From Gymnothorax reevesii (taxonomy: Eukaryota > Chordata > Actinopteri > Anguilliformes > Muraenidae), in contig CM056581.1 of the NCBI GenBank assembly GCA_029721435.1, positions 74,494,796 through 74,558,795 on the forward strand: a DNA stretch of 64,000 nt, written 5' to 3'. Positions within the stretch are counted from its first letter, which is position 1. Each line of letters starts with the position of its first letter. The position numbers and the translations under genes were made by a program. The notes beneath the pieces are model-generated. The model did not search any database, was not told the DNA's origin, and saw only the letters and a list, made by a program, of their open reading frames with translations. Below are positions 47,660-59,005 of the stretch, in pieces.

Positions 47660-48430
47660 ATGTATTTGACTGGTTTCAATGCATGATATGCATTCATTTC
47701 AGACTATTCAGCAAGTCTTCAATTAATTGCACATGCATGATATATGGGCTCACTCAAAATGGCTGCCAAAACCCCGGGGACAACTTCCTCGTAAAAACAG
47801 AAGCATAAACCTTTTATGAGAGAGAATTTTACAGAAATGTTATTTAATCATATTGGTATCAAAAACAAATTATTTACCTCATAATTAGACATTATAAAGC
47901 TATAGATTTGCTATTTATTGCAAGTAGCCCAAATCCAGCCAGATGTCCCATCAGACAGTTGATTAGTGATGAAGCAGTTGTATGTCTCTTGTGTTTACAA
48001 AACTGCATGGGTGTTTCCAGATTCAATGAGATACCATGGTGACAATTAAGGCCAGAAATCATAATATCACGAGAAGTGTAAACAATGGAGTGAAAACTCC
48101 TCTATTTTGTCCATGGAATTTTCAAATGTTTCAGAGGCATTTAGTTGTGGAAAGCATCTTCCTCACGAAATTGCGAGTGGTAGCTTGTATCCATTTTACA
48201 AAGTTATAGAAAGCTAAGCTGAATACAACACTTCTGCATTCCAGTGGAATTGGTGTCATCTAATTGAACATTTTTATGTACATGTATCTGCTGTAGGCTT
48301 AGAGGAAACACTCAAATGTGATGGCGGTACTAATTGATCATCAGACCTGTTTTGGTTCAAATAACATATCGGCAAAAAGGAGCTACATCAGGGAATCTTT
48401 AGGTGGAAGCTGGTTTGAAATGGCACAGAG
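47660..48430. other. intergenic DNA
   Basis: No gene or repeat was recognised. Confidence 0.4.
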
Positions 48431-48434
48431 ATCG

Positions 48435-48890
48435 TAATTAGGGGAAAGTGGTACAAAACGGCTCCCACGGGTCATATGGCCCACCCTTGAAATATGTACT
48501 TTGCAGCTGCTGCTATCTATCGGTTTCATTGTAGGAATGAACAAGTGCGAATGAGAAGCAAATAACACTAGGTCGACCGTGAGAAGTGCCGTTGCGCTTC
48601 AAGATCTAAGCCGATAAAATTTTCGGCACCATATAATCTTGCGGTCAGCCTGTCCGAAAATAAGCGTCAGTATTGACAGCGCGTGGCAATTGTTTTACTC
48701 TTATGGTGTATTGCATGGTCGTTTCCAAGGGTCGGTGGAGGACAGATCAAAAAGTCCGCCACAGAAACGTTATTGACTAATGAGGTCAAGATATTTTGTG
48801 GTCGGTCTTGGGGAAAAACGACCCATGCGTTGAGGGCAAAATGACCGTTTTGCCCCAACCTTGGGCCGTTTTATCCCACATTATATCCCA
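48435..48890. mobile_element. possible MITE with aaaacgg ends
   Basis: The left part ggggaaagtggtacaaaacg and the right part gggccgttttatccc are imperfectly inverted, and related words recur inside (tggggaaaaacgaccc, ccgttttgcccc). It looks like a decayed non-autonomous element of unknown family. Confidence 0.4.
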
Positions 48891-49226
48891 CATAAACTAT
48901 TTAAACGAAATAAGACCATTTGAAACATTTTTATGCAATTCCATTGCTTCCAACCCCTGTGTAAAGACAAACGTGAGAATTCCAGAGTCATAATAGATTT
49001 CCACGTCTCTAGTGGTGAAATCCACTGTAATGCACGTGAAACTGGTTAACTTCCATGCTCAAGTACTCAATTCTGCGTGAGAATATCTTAAATACGTATC
49101 AATTGAATAATAGCTGACTGCGACATGGGAACGTGAATGCTACTAAGAGGCGTGACACTCACAGCGAAAGCGTGCAGTTTTTCAATGCATTTCAATTTGG
49201 AGAGGTACGGCAGTCCCCATTTCAAG

Positions 49227-49312
49227 CCCTGCCCTAACCTTACCCTAATCCTAACCCTTCCCCTAACCTTAACCCTAACCCCAACCTCTAACGCTTCCCC
49301 TAACCATAATCC
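49227..49312. repeat. degenerate (CCCTAA)n telomere-like tract
   Basis: About 85 bp of ccctaacc, accctaatcctaacc and cttaaccctaacccc variants, resembling the vertebrate telomere hexamer but impure. Confidence 0.8.
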
Positions 49313-49499
49313 CGAATCTTTATCCAAATTCCTTGAAATCGACTGCTGTACCAATAAAATCTGCTGTGCCTCTAGACACTACGTCCAGGAAAACGAAAGG
49401 GACGTTGAAAGGATATCTGGATTGCGAGGGAAAACAAGAAAATACTCCGGATCATCATCGAAAGTACATTATAAGGTAAATCGATTCTGACAATCTTGA

Positions 49500-50420
49500 C
49501 TTACTGGAGCAATCTCTGTGTAAAACAGGAGGCCAAATTCCAATATTGGATGAGCATGACCTTTGAGTCCTTAGACAGCATTGAATTTAGAATCCACATG
49601 GCTCTGTTATGGATGCAACCACATGGGAAAGTAAATATTTCAGAAGACCTGTGTCAATTGGCCTAGTTCATTGTGGAATCATAAATTGTAAGTAAAGATT
49701 CTACTACAATAAGAGGAAGCCATACATCAGAGCTATCCAGAAGCATCGCTGACTTCTGTAGAATGGACTGACTGTGAAGTGGATAGGAGTGCCATAGTCT
49801 ATTGAAGCCATCTGTCAGATTGTTTTTGGAAATAATGGACAATTTGTTCTCAGGTCCCAACACGTTTGAAAGTCAGGGTCTGCCATGACCTGAAGCTGCA
49901 TTAGGGCATTCAGCATAGACAGCTTGTGCATATCAGAATGCAGAACTGATGCAGAAGGGTCACACGCATTTTGGAACAGCATATGTGCCCTCCAGACATC
50001 ATCTTTTTCAGAGACATCCTTGTTTTTTCCAGCAGGATAACGCCACACCACACTTGGCATGTATTACAACAGCATGGCTTTGTAGTCACAGAGTATGGAC
50101 ACTACCTGCAGCTCGGACTTGTCTTATACTGAAAACGTGTGATGGACTAGGAGGCTGAAAACAGAAACAGATAGCTCAGACTGTTGACCAACTGAAGTCC
50201 TGTATCAGGCAAGCTTGGATATAAATTCAGCTGTCAAAACCCTAACAATTGGTATTCTCAGTTCTAATACAATTTCTGAATTCAGCTATAAGGAGAGGTG
50301 ATTTTACACAGAGGCGAACATGCACCTCTCTCAGCTTCATTGGAACATGTTGCAGACACATTTCGAAATGGCTATTGTTTTCCAAAAACAATTGAGTTGG
50401 TCATCATATTTTCCTCATTT
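49500..50420 (+). mobile_element. decayed Tc1-like transposon related to A
   Basis: Shifting + frames preserve transposase fragments: a WTDxEVD-like start near 49770, LEQHMCPPDIIFF near 49975, PHHTWHVLQQHG near 50050, and a C-terminal region with the gtgattttacacag end near 50300. Many indels. Terminal repeats were not clearly located. Confidence 0.65.
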
Positions 50421-50429
50421 CTCCCTGCA

Positions 50430-51800
50430 TTTGAGCGAGGCTCTGTTCGCCACTCCAAAAGATGAACATCAACTTTCCCACAATGTTTTTATTTGTTTGT
50501 TTCCTCAGATAGCAGCAAGACGTTAACATGATTCAGTACCATGATTCACCATGATTCAGTACCCTTAGCTCTTGGGAAGAGCAACATAGTTTTTCTTTTT
50601 ATATAGCATGTTTCTCGTGTCTTCAACCCACGCAATTTCTCCTATGCATTTTTTCATTTCCACCTCCAATCCGGTGAGTATGGGAAAAATGTATGTAAAT
50701 TTCAAAAATCTGCGAAAATGAGGCCCAGGAATAAATATTTTTTTTCCCCAGAGTGATGTATGTTGTGCTTGGTGAGATAAAAAATGCATTACCTGACAAC
50801 CACATGACAATGAAACACACCATTAAAATGTGCATGTTGCAATCGATATGCTTTCAGAGATGTTCTACAATGTAAAAACACAGAGAATGTGTGCTCCGTC
50901 ACCCATGCTTGAAAAACTCTCAGGCAGCAGGATTGCTGCCAACAAGACAGAGCCGTATCTCATTGAACGAGGAGATGCCAAGCGTTCAGTCATTTCCATT
51001 AGCCTACCGTTTTATTATCATATTTGAGTGTACTATAAAACTCCTGTTAGCGAGGCAGAGTCGTGATATTTGGTCTGAATGACATTAATGCCAGAGAAAA
51101 ACAACATTTTTTCACTCACGCAAGTGCTATCATCAGCTCAGATCATGACTTGTCGCTCTGGGGCAACCTTAACCTTTGTCATTGCCATAGTGATTGTAAA
51201 CTGTCATGTCAGATGGAAGAGTGAATAATATTTAATGTATTGTCTGTTAAAAATAAATGCAACACTTAGCCAGCTCAATCTTCATGCTGCTGAAACGAAA
51301 GTCCTCTACCACATTTTTAGCTATCATAATCATGTTTATCAGTTGCAGCGAGCGTTAGTCTCCAGTGACTATACATAGCTATGGAAGCAAATGGCCTTTG
51401 AATTGAACATCTATTACAACTTCTCCTATGACTGGCAGTATAATAGGGATCAATATCACAACTGGACAACAAAGTTAAAATCTGTTTTATCTCAGTGTGA
51501 AATTTATTCTTTAGTCTTTGGTATTGAGCCAAAAATTCTCCAGTCACTGAGATGCGATGTAGCATTGGGGAGCTCTTAACCTCAACTGTTCGTCATAAAT
51601 ATCAAAGTTGTGCAGTTGAGCCGACAGCGTGATTCGCCAACATGTTAAGTTGACATTCCACCGTTCAGATTTTCCCATTAGAAAGTCTCCGATGCTATCA
51701 TGCACAACAATTAGACAACAAGCATGAACAATGTTTTGATGATCTGAGGCCAGCTAGTGATGTCGTTCCATATTAAACCTCAGCATTTTAATTAATCTTT
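50430..51800. other. intergenic DNA
   Basis: No gene or recognised repeat. Confidence 0.4.
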
Positions 51801-51816
51801 AAATTAATCTTTAGGA

Positions 51817-52024
51817 CAGGGTTGTCAAACTGGTCCATGATAAGGACTGAGTGGCAGATGGTTTTAATTCCAACTGAGCAGAAGCGCACCTAATACAACG
51901 CACCTGATCAACTGTGCAGACTGAGATCAGTTGATTAAATTATTTGTATCAGGTGTGCTTCTTCTTGGTTGGATTAAAAACTTGCAGCCCCTCAGCCTTT
52001 TTACAGACCAGTTTGAGAGCCCTG
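51817..52024. mobile_element. short palindromic hAT-type MITE
   Basis: It starts cagggttgtcaaactggtcc and ends gaccagtttgagagccctg, with inner arms such as aagcgcacctaatacaac and caggtgtgcttcttc also inverted. A partly decayed 8-bp target duplication may remain (ctttagga and ttttagtg). Confidence 0.8.
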
Positions 52025-52931
52025 TTTTAGTGTCTCAAAGCCTTTTATTACTTGGGCTACAAGTAATAAAGCTCGAGTCCAGGGCCGTGTTCGAAACCGC
52101 GCTCTACGGTCTACATACACAATTCTCACTAGACACTAGTCACACTACATGCTACTCTCTACGAACAAACTCTTCCTGTTGCTTCTTTTTCTTGTAATTC
52201 CTCAGCGAGTTTTTCAGGCAGTTTACGTCGCGTTGCATCTTTGGCAATTTATGTATGAATAGTGATCTTACGATGCACCCACAAAATATCTGTCCAATCT
52301 AGTATACATCCGGGAACTTCTCGTGGACACAAACTCACTCCCCACACATAAGTAAACACTTTATTACTTAAATCTGATGTCAATCGTACTGCGAGTAGTA
52401 CGTTAGTGCGCAGTTTCGAACGTGGCCTTTTGTTCATCCACGCGTTCTTTACGTGGAGAACAGGAAATTACCCAGAAGCGTTTGAGTATTGGTTCATGAA
52501 ACCGAGGCTACGCACAAGATTTCTGCCTGTTTCTACCAAAGTCAAGAGTAGCTCGAGTGTACGCCTACCAGGTGTTTAGTTTTTGAAATGGTTTTGAGTA
52601 TTCAACCACATTTTCACAATAAACAAAAGCCTAATGCTTGCCACATTTCAATTTAATCATTTAATTATTTCTGATAATTTTCGAAAACCCCATTTATTCT
52701 TTTCCGTAGACACTGGACTGTTGGCACCAGAACTAAAACAATGCTGATGAAGTCGCATGCAACTTTACATCTCTCTGACTCTCTTCATAGATATATATAA
52801 GTGTATGTAAAGATAACGCGTTCAGGCTTTGCGGATACGTCAATGAGCCGCCATCTTGTGTCGGGGGACTCTCTGCTCAGAGTTGTGGTGCGCCTATAGG
52901 TGACCAGCGGGAAAGATTACAGACAGACCCG

Positions 52932-53011
52932 ATGCCAGACTTCTGTGCAGCATATGGATATACAAACTAACGAAACAAGAAAACCAGAGAACTCGAAATA
53001 ACATTTCACAG
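52932..53011 (+). pseudogene. THAP-domain first exon, left arm (broken)
   Basis: MPDFCAAYGYTN is followed by a stop, then RNKKTRELEITFH. The second zinc-ligand Cys of the THAP motif (CxxxGC) is Tyr here, there is an in-frame TAA, and the expected donor gtgagg is atgagg. Not functional. Confidence 0.7.
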
Positions 53012-53183
53012 ATGAGGAGTCATTTTTACAACATTATATCGAGGCTGATTACGGTACGGTGATTACTGATTATGTCTGTAACTTACGTTAGCTAACGTTG
53101 TAGTGTACGAACCATGATCAGAGCAGTCACTTAACATAAAAGACTTTAATAACAATATCATTTCATAAAAATTTGCTCCTCAC

Positions 53184-53263
53184 CAGTGAAATGTTATTCC
53201 GAGTTCTCTTGTTTTATTGTTCCATTCGTTTGTACATCCATATGCTGCACAGAAGTCTGGCAT
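53184..53263 (-). pseudogene. THAP-domain first exon, right arm
   Basis: On the - strand it reads MPDFCAAYGCTNEWNNKTRE and LGITFH, with the CxxxxxC pair kept and a donor gtgagg directly after (53178-53183). No following exon with the HxH part of the THAP domain was found in the window, so on its own it makes no protein domain. Confidence 0.65.
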
Positions 53264-53413
53264 CAGGTCTGTCTGTAATCTTTCCTGCTGGTCACCTATA
53301 GGCACGCCACTACTCTGAGCAGAAAGTACCCCGACACAAGATGGCGGCTCATTGACATATCACTCCAAGGAACAGCGGCCCTTGTGGTGGCATCTAGGTA
53401 TATACTATGGCTT

Positions 53414-53950
53414 CTCTATCATAGACTATATAAAAAGATGGACGCAGCACCCGGGTTTGAAAACTGAGGCCAATGCCGAAATCTCTAGAATTTACATTCT
53501 ATTTAATTGCTAGCACATGGCAGCATCAGTGGTTGCAGAAAGAAGTTCAGTCCAATTGAAGTCTATGAGAAAATTATCCGAATTTCCCACCTGATTTATT
53601 AATTCAATAATGATTTTCCACAATACTTTATGGTATCTATTGCAAGTTTCAAGTCTCCTTCAAGATATTACGATGTTCATTTTTGTAAATTATGGTCCCA
53701 AATAGACTATAATAAAGGATAAAGCCAGAATATGCTTTAGGGGCATGGCTATCCTCTGGTCTAAATTCAGCCCTCGCTCCTCCCTGGATCTTCAATTCAT
53801 GCGGCGTCCAATAGGAATCACATCCGATTTCAGAATTACAAAATGGTGCTATTCAAATCGTCAAAATCGAGGCTTCCTAAATGGTATGCTGAAACCAATG
53901 GGTGACATCACAGTTGTTTTGTTCATCTTACTAAACAGTCTATGGTCTCT
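53414..53950. mobile_element. MITE with 'catagact' ends
   Basis: The left end tctatcatagactatataaa and aagatggacgcag are inverted relative to the right end ttcatcttactaaacagtct and atgg. 537 bp, no transposase. The phrase atagactatataaaaagatg is a familiar fish interspersed-repeat end. Confidence 0.7.
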
Positions 53951-53959
53951 CTTGGCTCT

Positions 53960-55910
53960 TACAGCTGCACTTGTTAAAGGGGCAGTGCACAAAGTAAAAT
54001 TACATGATCAACAGAATAAACTATCAGTTATTCAAATAATATGATTTAATTTGTGTTAATAACATTTATTGTTTGTTTGACCATTTATTTATTTAGGATT
54101 TTAATATCCTAGGTTACACATTTGCTTTTGGCCTTGCTGACTGTCGTAAATATGACTCACAAACTGAAAGGTACACTCCTTTAGCTATCTAGACTTTAGT
54201 AATTATCACCCCAAGATGTATCAGTCCCTGCCAGTAACGAATGGTTTATTCGCAGTCAGTTCCTCATTTATTCCTCAATTACCTCATCATTAGCCACTTT
54301 CTACAATTTGATTTGGAGGTAACTCAAGACCAGCCCATTAATAAATAGTTTACTTGCGATTAGTCCCTAATTTTTTCCTCATTTGTTCTCATGTAACCTC
54401 CCAAATTTTGTGAACCTAATTGCAAAGTGTTACCAATTTTTTTTTTACTATTTTGTTTTTTATTTTTTCAACTGAATGTTGTTTAACAGGCATTACTAAA
54501 TAACTGCTTGCATTGTTTATTGATATTTTACGCATTGTCCCAAATCTCCCAAGGTTTAGGCTGTGGAATCAAATATCTTATGAATACAGGATTTCACAAA
54601 TATCCACAGCTCAGAGCATGAGTTTGATGCAATGGTGCATAAAAGTGCTTCAAATTATAAATAATTATTATACAATTCTTCAGTCTGATTATTTTGATTA
54701 GCCTTCCACTTGCTTCTCAGACCGATTATCTTAATCATATTATTTTAAAAAGGGAGCCAGGGTAGCTATTTCAATATTATGATTATGCCCTGTGGTTGGC
54801 TGAGAGAGTAAAGAAAAAAACATTGTAGTAATTCAGATTAATGTGCCATGGAATTGTCAAATGGCTCCACTTTCTGAACAAATCAACTCACGCTTATGTG
54901 CCATTTGAGGACAGAGTGGACCCTTTGCTTGTAAAAAGTAAAATGGCCTGCCAGCTTATCGCACCATGCCCAATATGTACCGCCATCTATTTCTGTCCCT
55001 CCCCTGGGATCAAGGCTCACCCCCACCACCATATTCCCACCCCCTCTATTTCCTCTAATTAGCTTGGCTCCTGCCCCATGCGTACCATTTGATCTAAGTC
55101 CACCACTCCCATAGAGGAGAGTTTGAAGACTTCACTGCCCACTGCTTGGTCTGAGAGGAGTACTATGAGCTGACAACACATAAACCCAACGGTCTAATTC
55201 TGCTGTTTACTATTTTTAGTTTTACGATACCAGAGAAAGAGAGAAACAAACACCCCTGAAACTTGTAAACTCAATTTAAACATAGATTACTTTTCAAATG
55301 GAAAAAAAAAAACAATTTAGGAATTGCTTAGAATTTTACTGCATTTATTTTTGCCAAAAGAAATGTTGACGTTGAATGTCAAAGCCTCTTTGATAATGAC
55401 TTTCAATGGGCGAAAACACAAAGAGGTACACAGAGTTATGAAGCAGCAAACCAAACTAAGGTGAATTTATTCTGAAAGTGGGACAAACAAAACTACACTC
55501 TGGATGAACGACATGAAATGTGGGACTGCTGATGAACTTGATATGAACGCAGAAATCAAAGTACGATGGATATATACCACTCATATTTAATTAATAACAA
55601 ATATTTTTCTTTATCTACAGCTATATCTATTTTACAAAATTGCTCTGAATGCATCAACAAACATGAAACATCCCATAACTCCAACTTTAACAGCAAGACA
55701 ACAGAAGCACAATGAATGGTGCTATTAAAAATTCCAGAGTAAATGTTTGTATGGAGAATAAATACAGTCAGTTCACATATTTGGATATTGACATTGTTAA
55801 TTTAGTTCGTTTATCTTATCATATTGGATTTTAAGCTCAAAGTGCAGACTCAGCTTTAATATGTAGGCATTTACATCCAAACTGGGTCAATGTGTCAGGA
55901 AATTCATCAC
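53960..55910. other. intergenic DNA
   Basis: No gene was seen. A diverged direct repeat of about 105 bp (atggtttattcgcagtcag at about 54241, atagtttacttgcgattag at about 54346) is the only structure. Confidence 0.4.
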
Positions 55911-55915
55911 ATATT

Positions 55916-57147
55916 ACTATGCTGTGAAGAAGTATTTGCCCCCACCCTTTTCCCTCTATGTTTACATATCTGTCAGATTTAAATGTCTGATTCATGAAAC
56001 CAACTTCATTGCCAGACAACAATTACCGGAACTAAACACAAAATGAAGTCTTATGATGATTCATTTCTTGAAGGAATTGAATTCACATTCACTAGACACA
56101 CCCAAGCATGATTACTGCTAGCCCAGTTGAATCAAAATACCACTCAAATAGAACCTGTCCACCAATACAAAGTAAGCAAAAAAAAAAAAAAAAAAACAGC
56201 ACATGATGCCACAATTTAAAGAAATTCAAGAGGAGATGATGGTCAGGGGCTGGTTCGTTGCTTCAGGACCTGGGGAACTTGGTATAATTGATGTAACCTT
56301 GAAACCTGCTCTCAACCAGAAAATCCTGAGGAATTGATACAATTCTGATTTGCTGTAATTAAGCCAAGTGCTTCAAAGTACATTGGACGGTGCTTCTCAG
56401 CATTGATAGGCTGATGTATACTGTATAAGAAACCTGTGTGAATGAATCAACTAGAGCAAGAATTTCACTCACTCAAGCTTTATTTTTGTGTACCCTTCAA
56501 GCCCATCTTAACTGATTCATTTCAAATCCATTGTGGTGGAGTAGAGCCAAAATTATGAAAACCTTGAAACCTGCTCTCAACCAGAAAATCCTGAGGAATA
56601 TCTGACTATGAGTTCCTGACATAAAGCTCAAGCGCAATTGGGTTATTCGGCAGGACAATGATCTGAAGCACACGAGTAAGTCCACCTCTCAAAGGCTCAA
56701 AAGAAACAAAATGAAGGTGTTGGAGTGGCTAGTTGGAGTCCTGACTGAAATCTGATGCTGAGGTATGACCTTAAACAGGCAGTTAATGCTCAAATACCCT
56801 CCAATGTGGCAGAATTAAAACAACTCTGTGAAGAAGAGTGGGACAAAATTCCGCCACAGCTATGTAAATGACTCATTGCCAGTTATTTCAAATGTTGGAA
56901 TGCAGTTGTTGCCGCAAAGACTTGGGGAGGGGGCAATTAATTTTCCCACATGCGTGATATAGGTTATGAATTACTCTTTACTGACCTTAAATGAAATGAC
57001 CATTTGTAAAAGCTGCATTTTGTATTTATTCACTTTGTCTTTGTCTTATATTGAAATTAGTTAGATGATCTGAAACATTCAAGTCAGACAAATTAGCAAA
57101 ACAGAAGAGATCATAAAAGAGGCGCATACTTTTTCACAACACCATAT
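55916..57147 (+). mobile_element. decayed Tc1-like transposon C
   Basis: The left end ctatgctgtgaagaagtatt and right end catactttttcacaacacc are inverted repeats next to TA. The + strand keeps transposase fragments (QAVNAQIPSNVAELKQLCEE, EWDKIPPQLCK, CWNAVVAAKTWGGG). It is interrupted at 56335-56559 by a recent 229-bp insertion. Confidence 0.75.
56295..56599. repeat. recent 229-bp templated insertion flanked by a 40-bp duplication
   Basis: 56333-56561 matches 57748-57976 base for base at a constant offset of 1415, with only three mismatches seen. It is flanked by two identical 40-bp copies starting aaccttgaaacctgctctc (56295-56334 and 56560-56599). Confidence 0.9.
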
Positions 57148-57399
57148 ATATTTGGTTCTGGCTGGAACCAGAAATGTGTATGTCCTGCACAGCTGTTGCA
57201 TGGCCAGGCATATTTTATTCCATCAATGATGAATTTACAATTAATCAGAAAAATTAAACCCACTGGTCTGTCTCTGCCAGAGAAGTGAGTCATTATTTGG
57301 CTAAGAAATCAAAATAAACTTGTCAGATGAATACCAAAAAACTTTAAGTGTGGCTAAATAGACTATCTTGAACTTTTGGACATTCTTAAAAAGATGAAT

Positions 57400-58018
57400 G
57401 TGCTGGTCATATTAGCTACACAAAAAGGGAAAGGACTGGTGGCTGGTAACAACAGTGGTGAATGACAGCAGAATTTTTCCCTAGTGAGGAAAAAACCTTT
57501 CTCAGCTGTTGACCAAATCATGAACGCCCTCCAAGAGGTTGACATCTTGGTGGGAAAGTAAAGAAGTACTTACTTCACCGGAGTAATTACAGTGGGTTTA
57601 CCACAAGATGTTAATTGTTTTGATAGGAAGAGAGGAGCATAAAGAAGGGAAGGACCTGCTCATGATCCAAAACACATCACCTCATCTGTGAGGCATGGTC
57701 ATGTGAAGACATGCATGGCTGCCAATATAACTGGTGCCCTCATATTTATTGATACAATTCTGATTTGCTGTAATTAAGCCAAGTGCTTCAAAGTACATTG
57801 GACGGTGCTTCTCAGCATTGATAGGCTGATGTATACTGTGTAAGAAACCTGTGAGAATGAATCAACTAGAGCAAGAATTTCACTCACTCAAGCTTTACTT
57901 TTGTGTACCCTTCAAGCCCATCTTAACTGATTCATTTCAAATCCATTGTGGTGGAGTAGAGCCAAAATTATGAAAATTGTGCTAATGTCCAAATATTTAT
58001 GGACATAATCAAATGTTG
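57400..58018 (+). mobile_element. decayed Tc1-like transposon D (3' part)
   Basis: Fragments such as QEVDILVGK and YFTGVITVGLPQDV, then the transposon-like phrases acatgcatggctgcc and acattggacggtgcttctc, end with gtccaaatatttatggac near 58010, a Tc1-type terminal phrase. It is the source of the duplicated 229-bp block at 56333. Confidence 0.6.
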
Positions 58019-58019
58019 C

Positions 58020-58894
58020 TTCGTATCTATATAGCTGACCTAAATTATGACACTGTTTTTAACATGCTCTCTAATATATGTATGTATAAAGGGGATATTG
58101 AGGTTCATTCACCGAACTTCTTGGGGAAGCAGTCCATGGAAATCATGATTGAAATCAAAACAATGATATAAATCAAATGGCCCAAAATGAGAAGAAATGA
58201 AAACCAGAGACTCAACTGGTTTTCCAAGAACAGATTTCGTTGCATCTGGCTTGTACCTGAATGGTTTCCCATATTTACTGATAAAAATCACTTGCTGAAC
58301 ATGAAAACAAATTTAATCATTCAATTAGGCAGTTATTGAGGGAACATCATTCCCTCTGGCTACGGGGAAGCATTGCCCACATCACTATGTATGCAATCAT
58401 AACGAAAGATTCTTTATTCAACAAGACACAGAGACACATATAGGTAAAAGGTATTTTGTATATTTCTTTGGCAACCCCATGATTTAATTTTACTGGCCAT
58501 GTTGTGAATGGCCTACAACATCACACTGGGATGGAAAATTGTGCGCTCTGCAATCATTGCTTGAGTGACCTGGCATCATCGCGTGAAATGTGACACAGGG
58601 CCTGGGTTCCCCTTTAAAGAAACACTTTGTTACTGTGAGTTATGCGCTCCGTATGGGCCCAGGGCGGGGATGGGCATGGAGGTGGAGAGTATTGGGAGAC
58701 AGAGGGAGACAGGCCCGAATTTTGACAGGAGGGGTTCAGGCTGTCGGCGCCAGCTGTCCACTGGCATTTCAGACGTGCCATCCAGCGGGCAGGAGTGAAT
58801 CAGAGGACTCGGGATTGCTGGCAGACTGGGCTCACTCTCGCTGTGATCTAAATCCACTGACGCCCCTACCCGCGGCCCCACTGGCACAGCAGCC
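58020..58894 (+). other. cav3: cav3 upstream region and 5' UTR
   Basis: Base composition becomes GC-rich from about 58600, just before the cav3 ATG, as expected for promoter and 5' UTR. Long open frames here on both strands have no homology I recognise. The transcription start was not identified. Confidence 0.5.
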
Positions 58895-59005
58895 ATGGCG
58901 GAGCAGTTCAATGCCACAGACAGCAAGATCTTCAGGGACAGCAAAATCAAGGAAATAGACCTGATCAATCGAGACCCCAAGCAAATCAATGAGGATGTGG
59001 TCAAG
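58895..59005 (+). CDS. cav3: cav3 exon 1
   Basis: 37 codons, [20 protein letters not shown] to INEDVVK, donor gtatgc at 59006, phase 0. The boundary is identical to that of human CAV3 exon 1 (38 residues). Confidence 0.92.

Larger units (their letters stand above)
52839..53356. mobile_element. palindromic element with a THAP first exon in each arm
   Basis: Two arms of about 190 bp (52839-53027 and 53166-53356) are inverted copies at high similarity around a 140-bp spacer. From the outside in, each arm holds a YY1-type site (aagatggcgg), a short leader and an ATG opening MPDFCAAYG followed by TRELxITFH. This is the start of a THAP zinc-finger domain, and a donor-like (g/a)tgagg lies at its end. 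It looks like an inverted duplication of the promoter and first exon of a THAP gene or THAP-bearing transposon. Confidence 0.7.
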
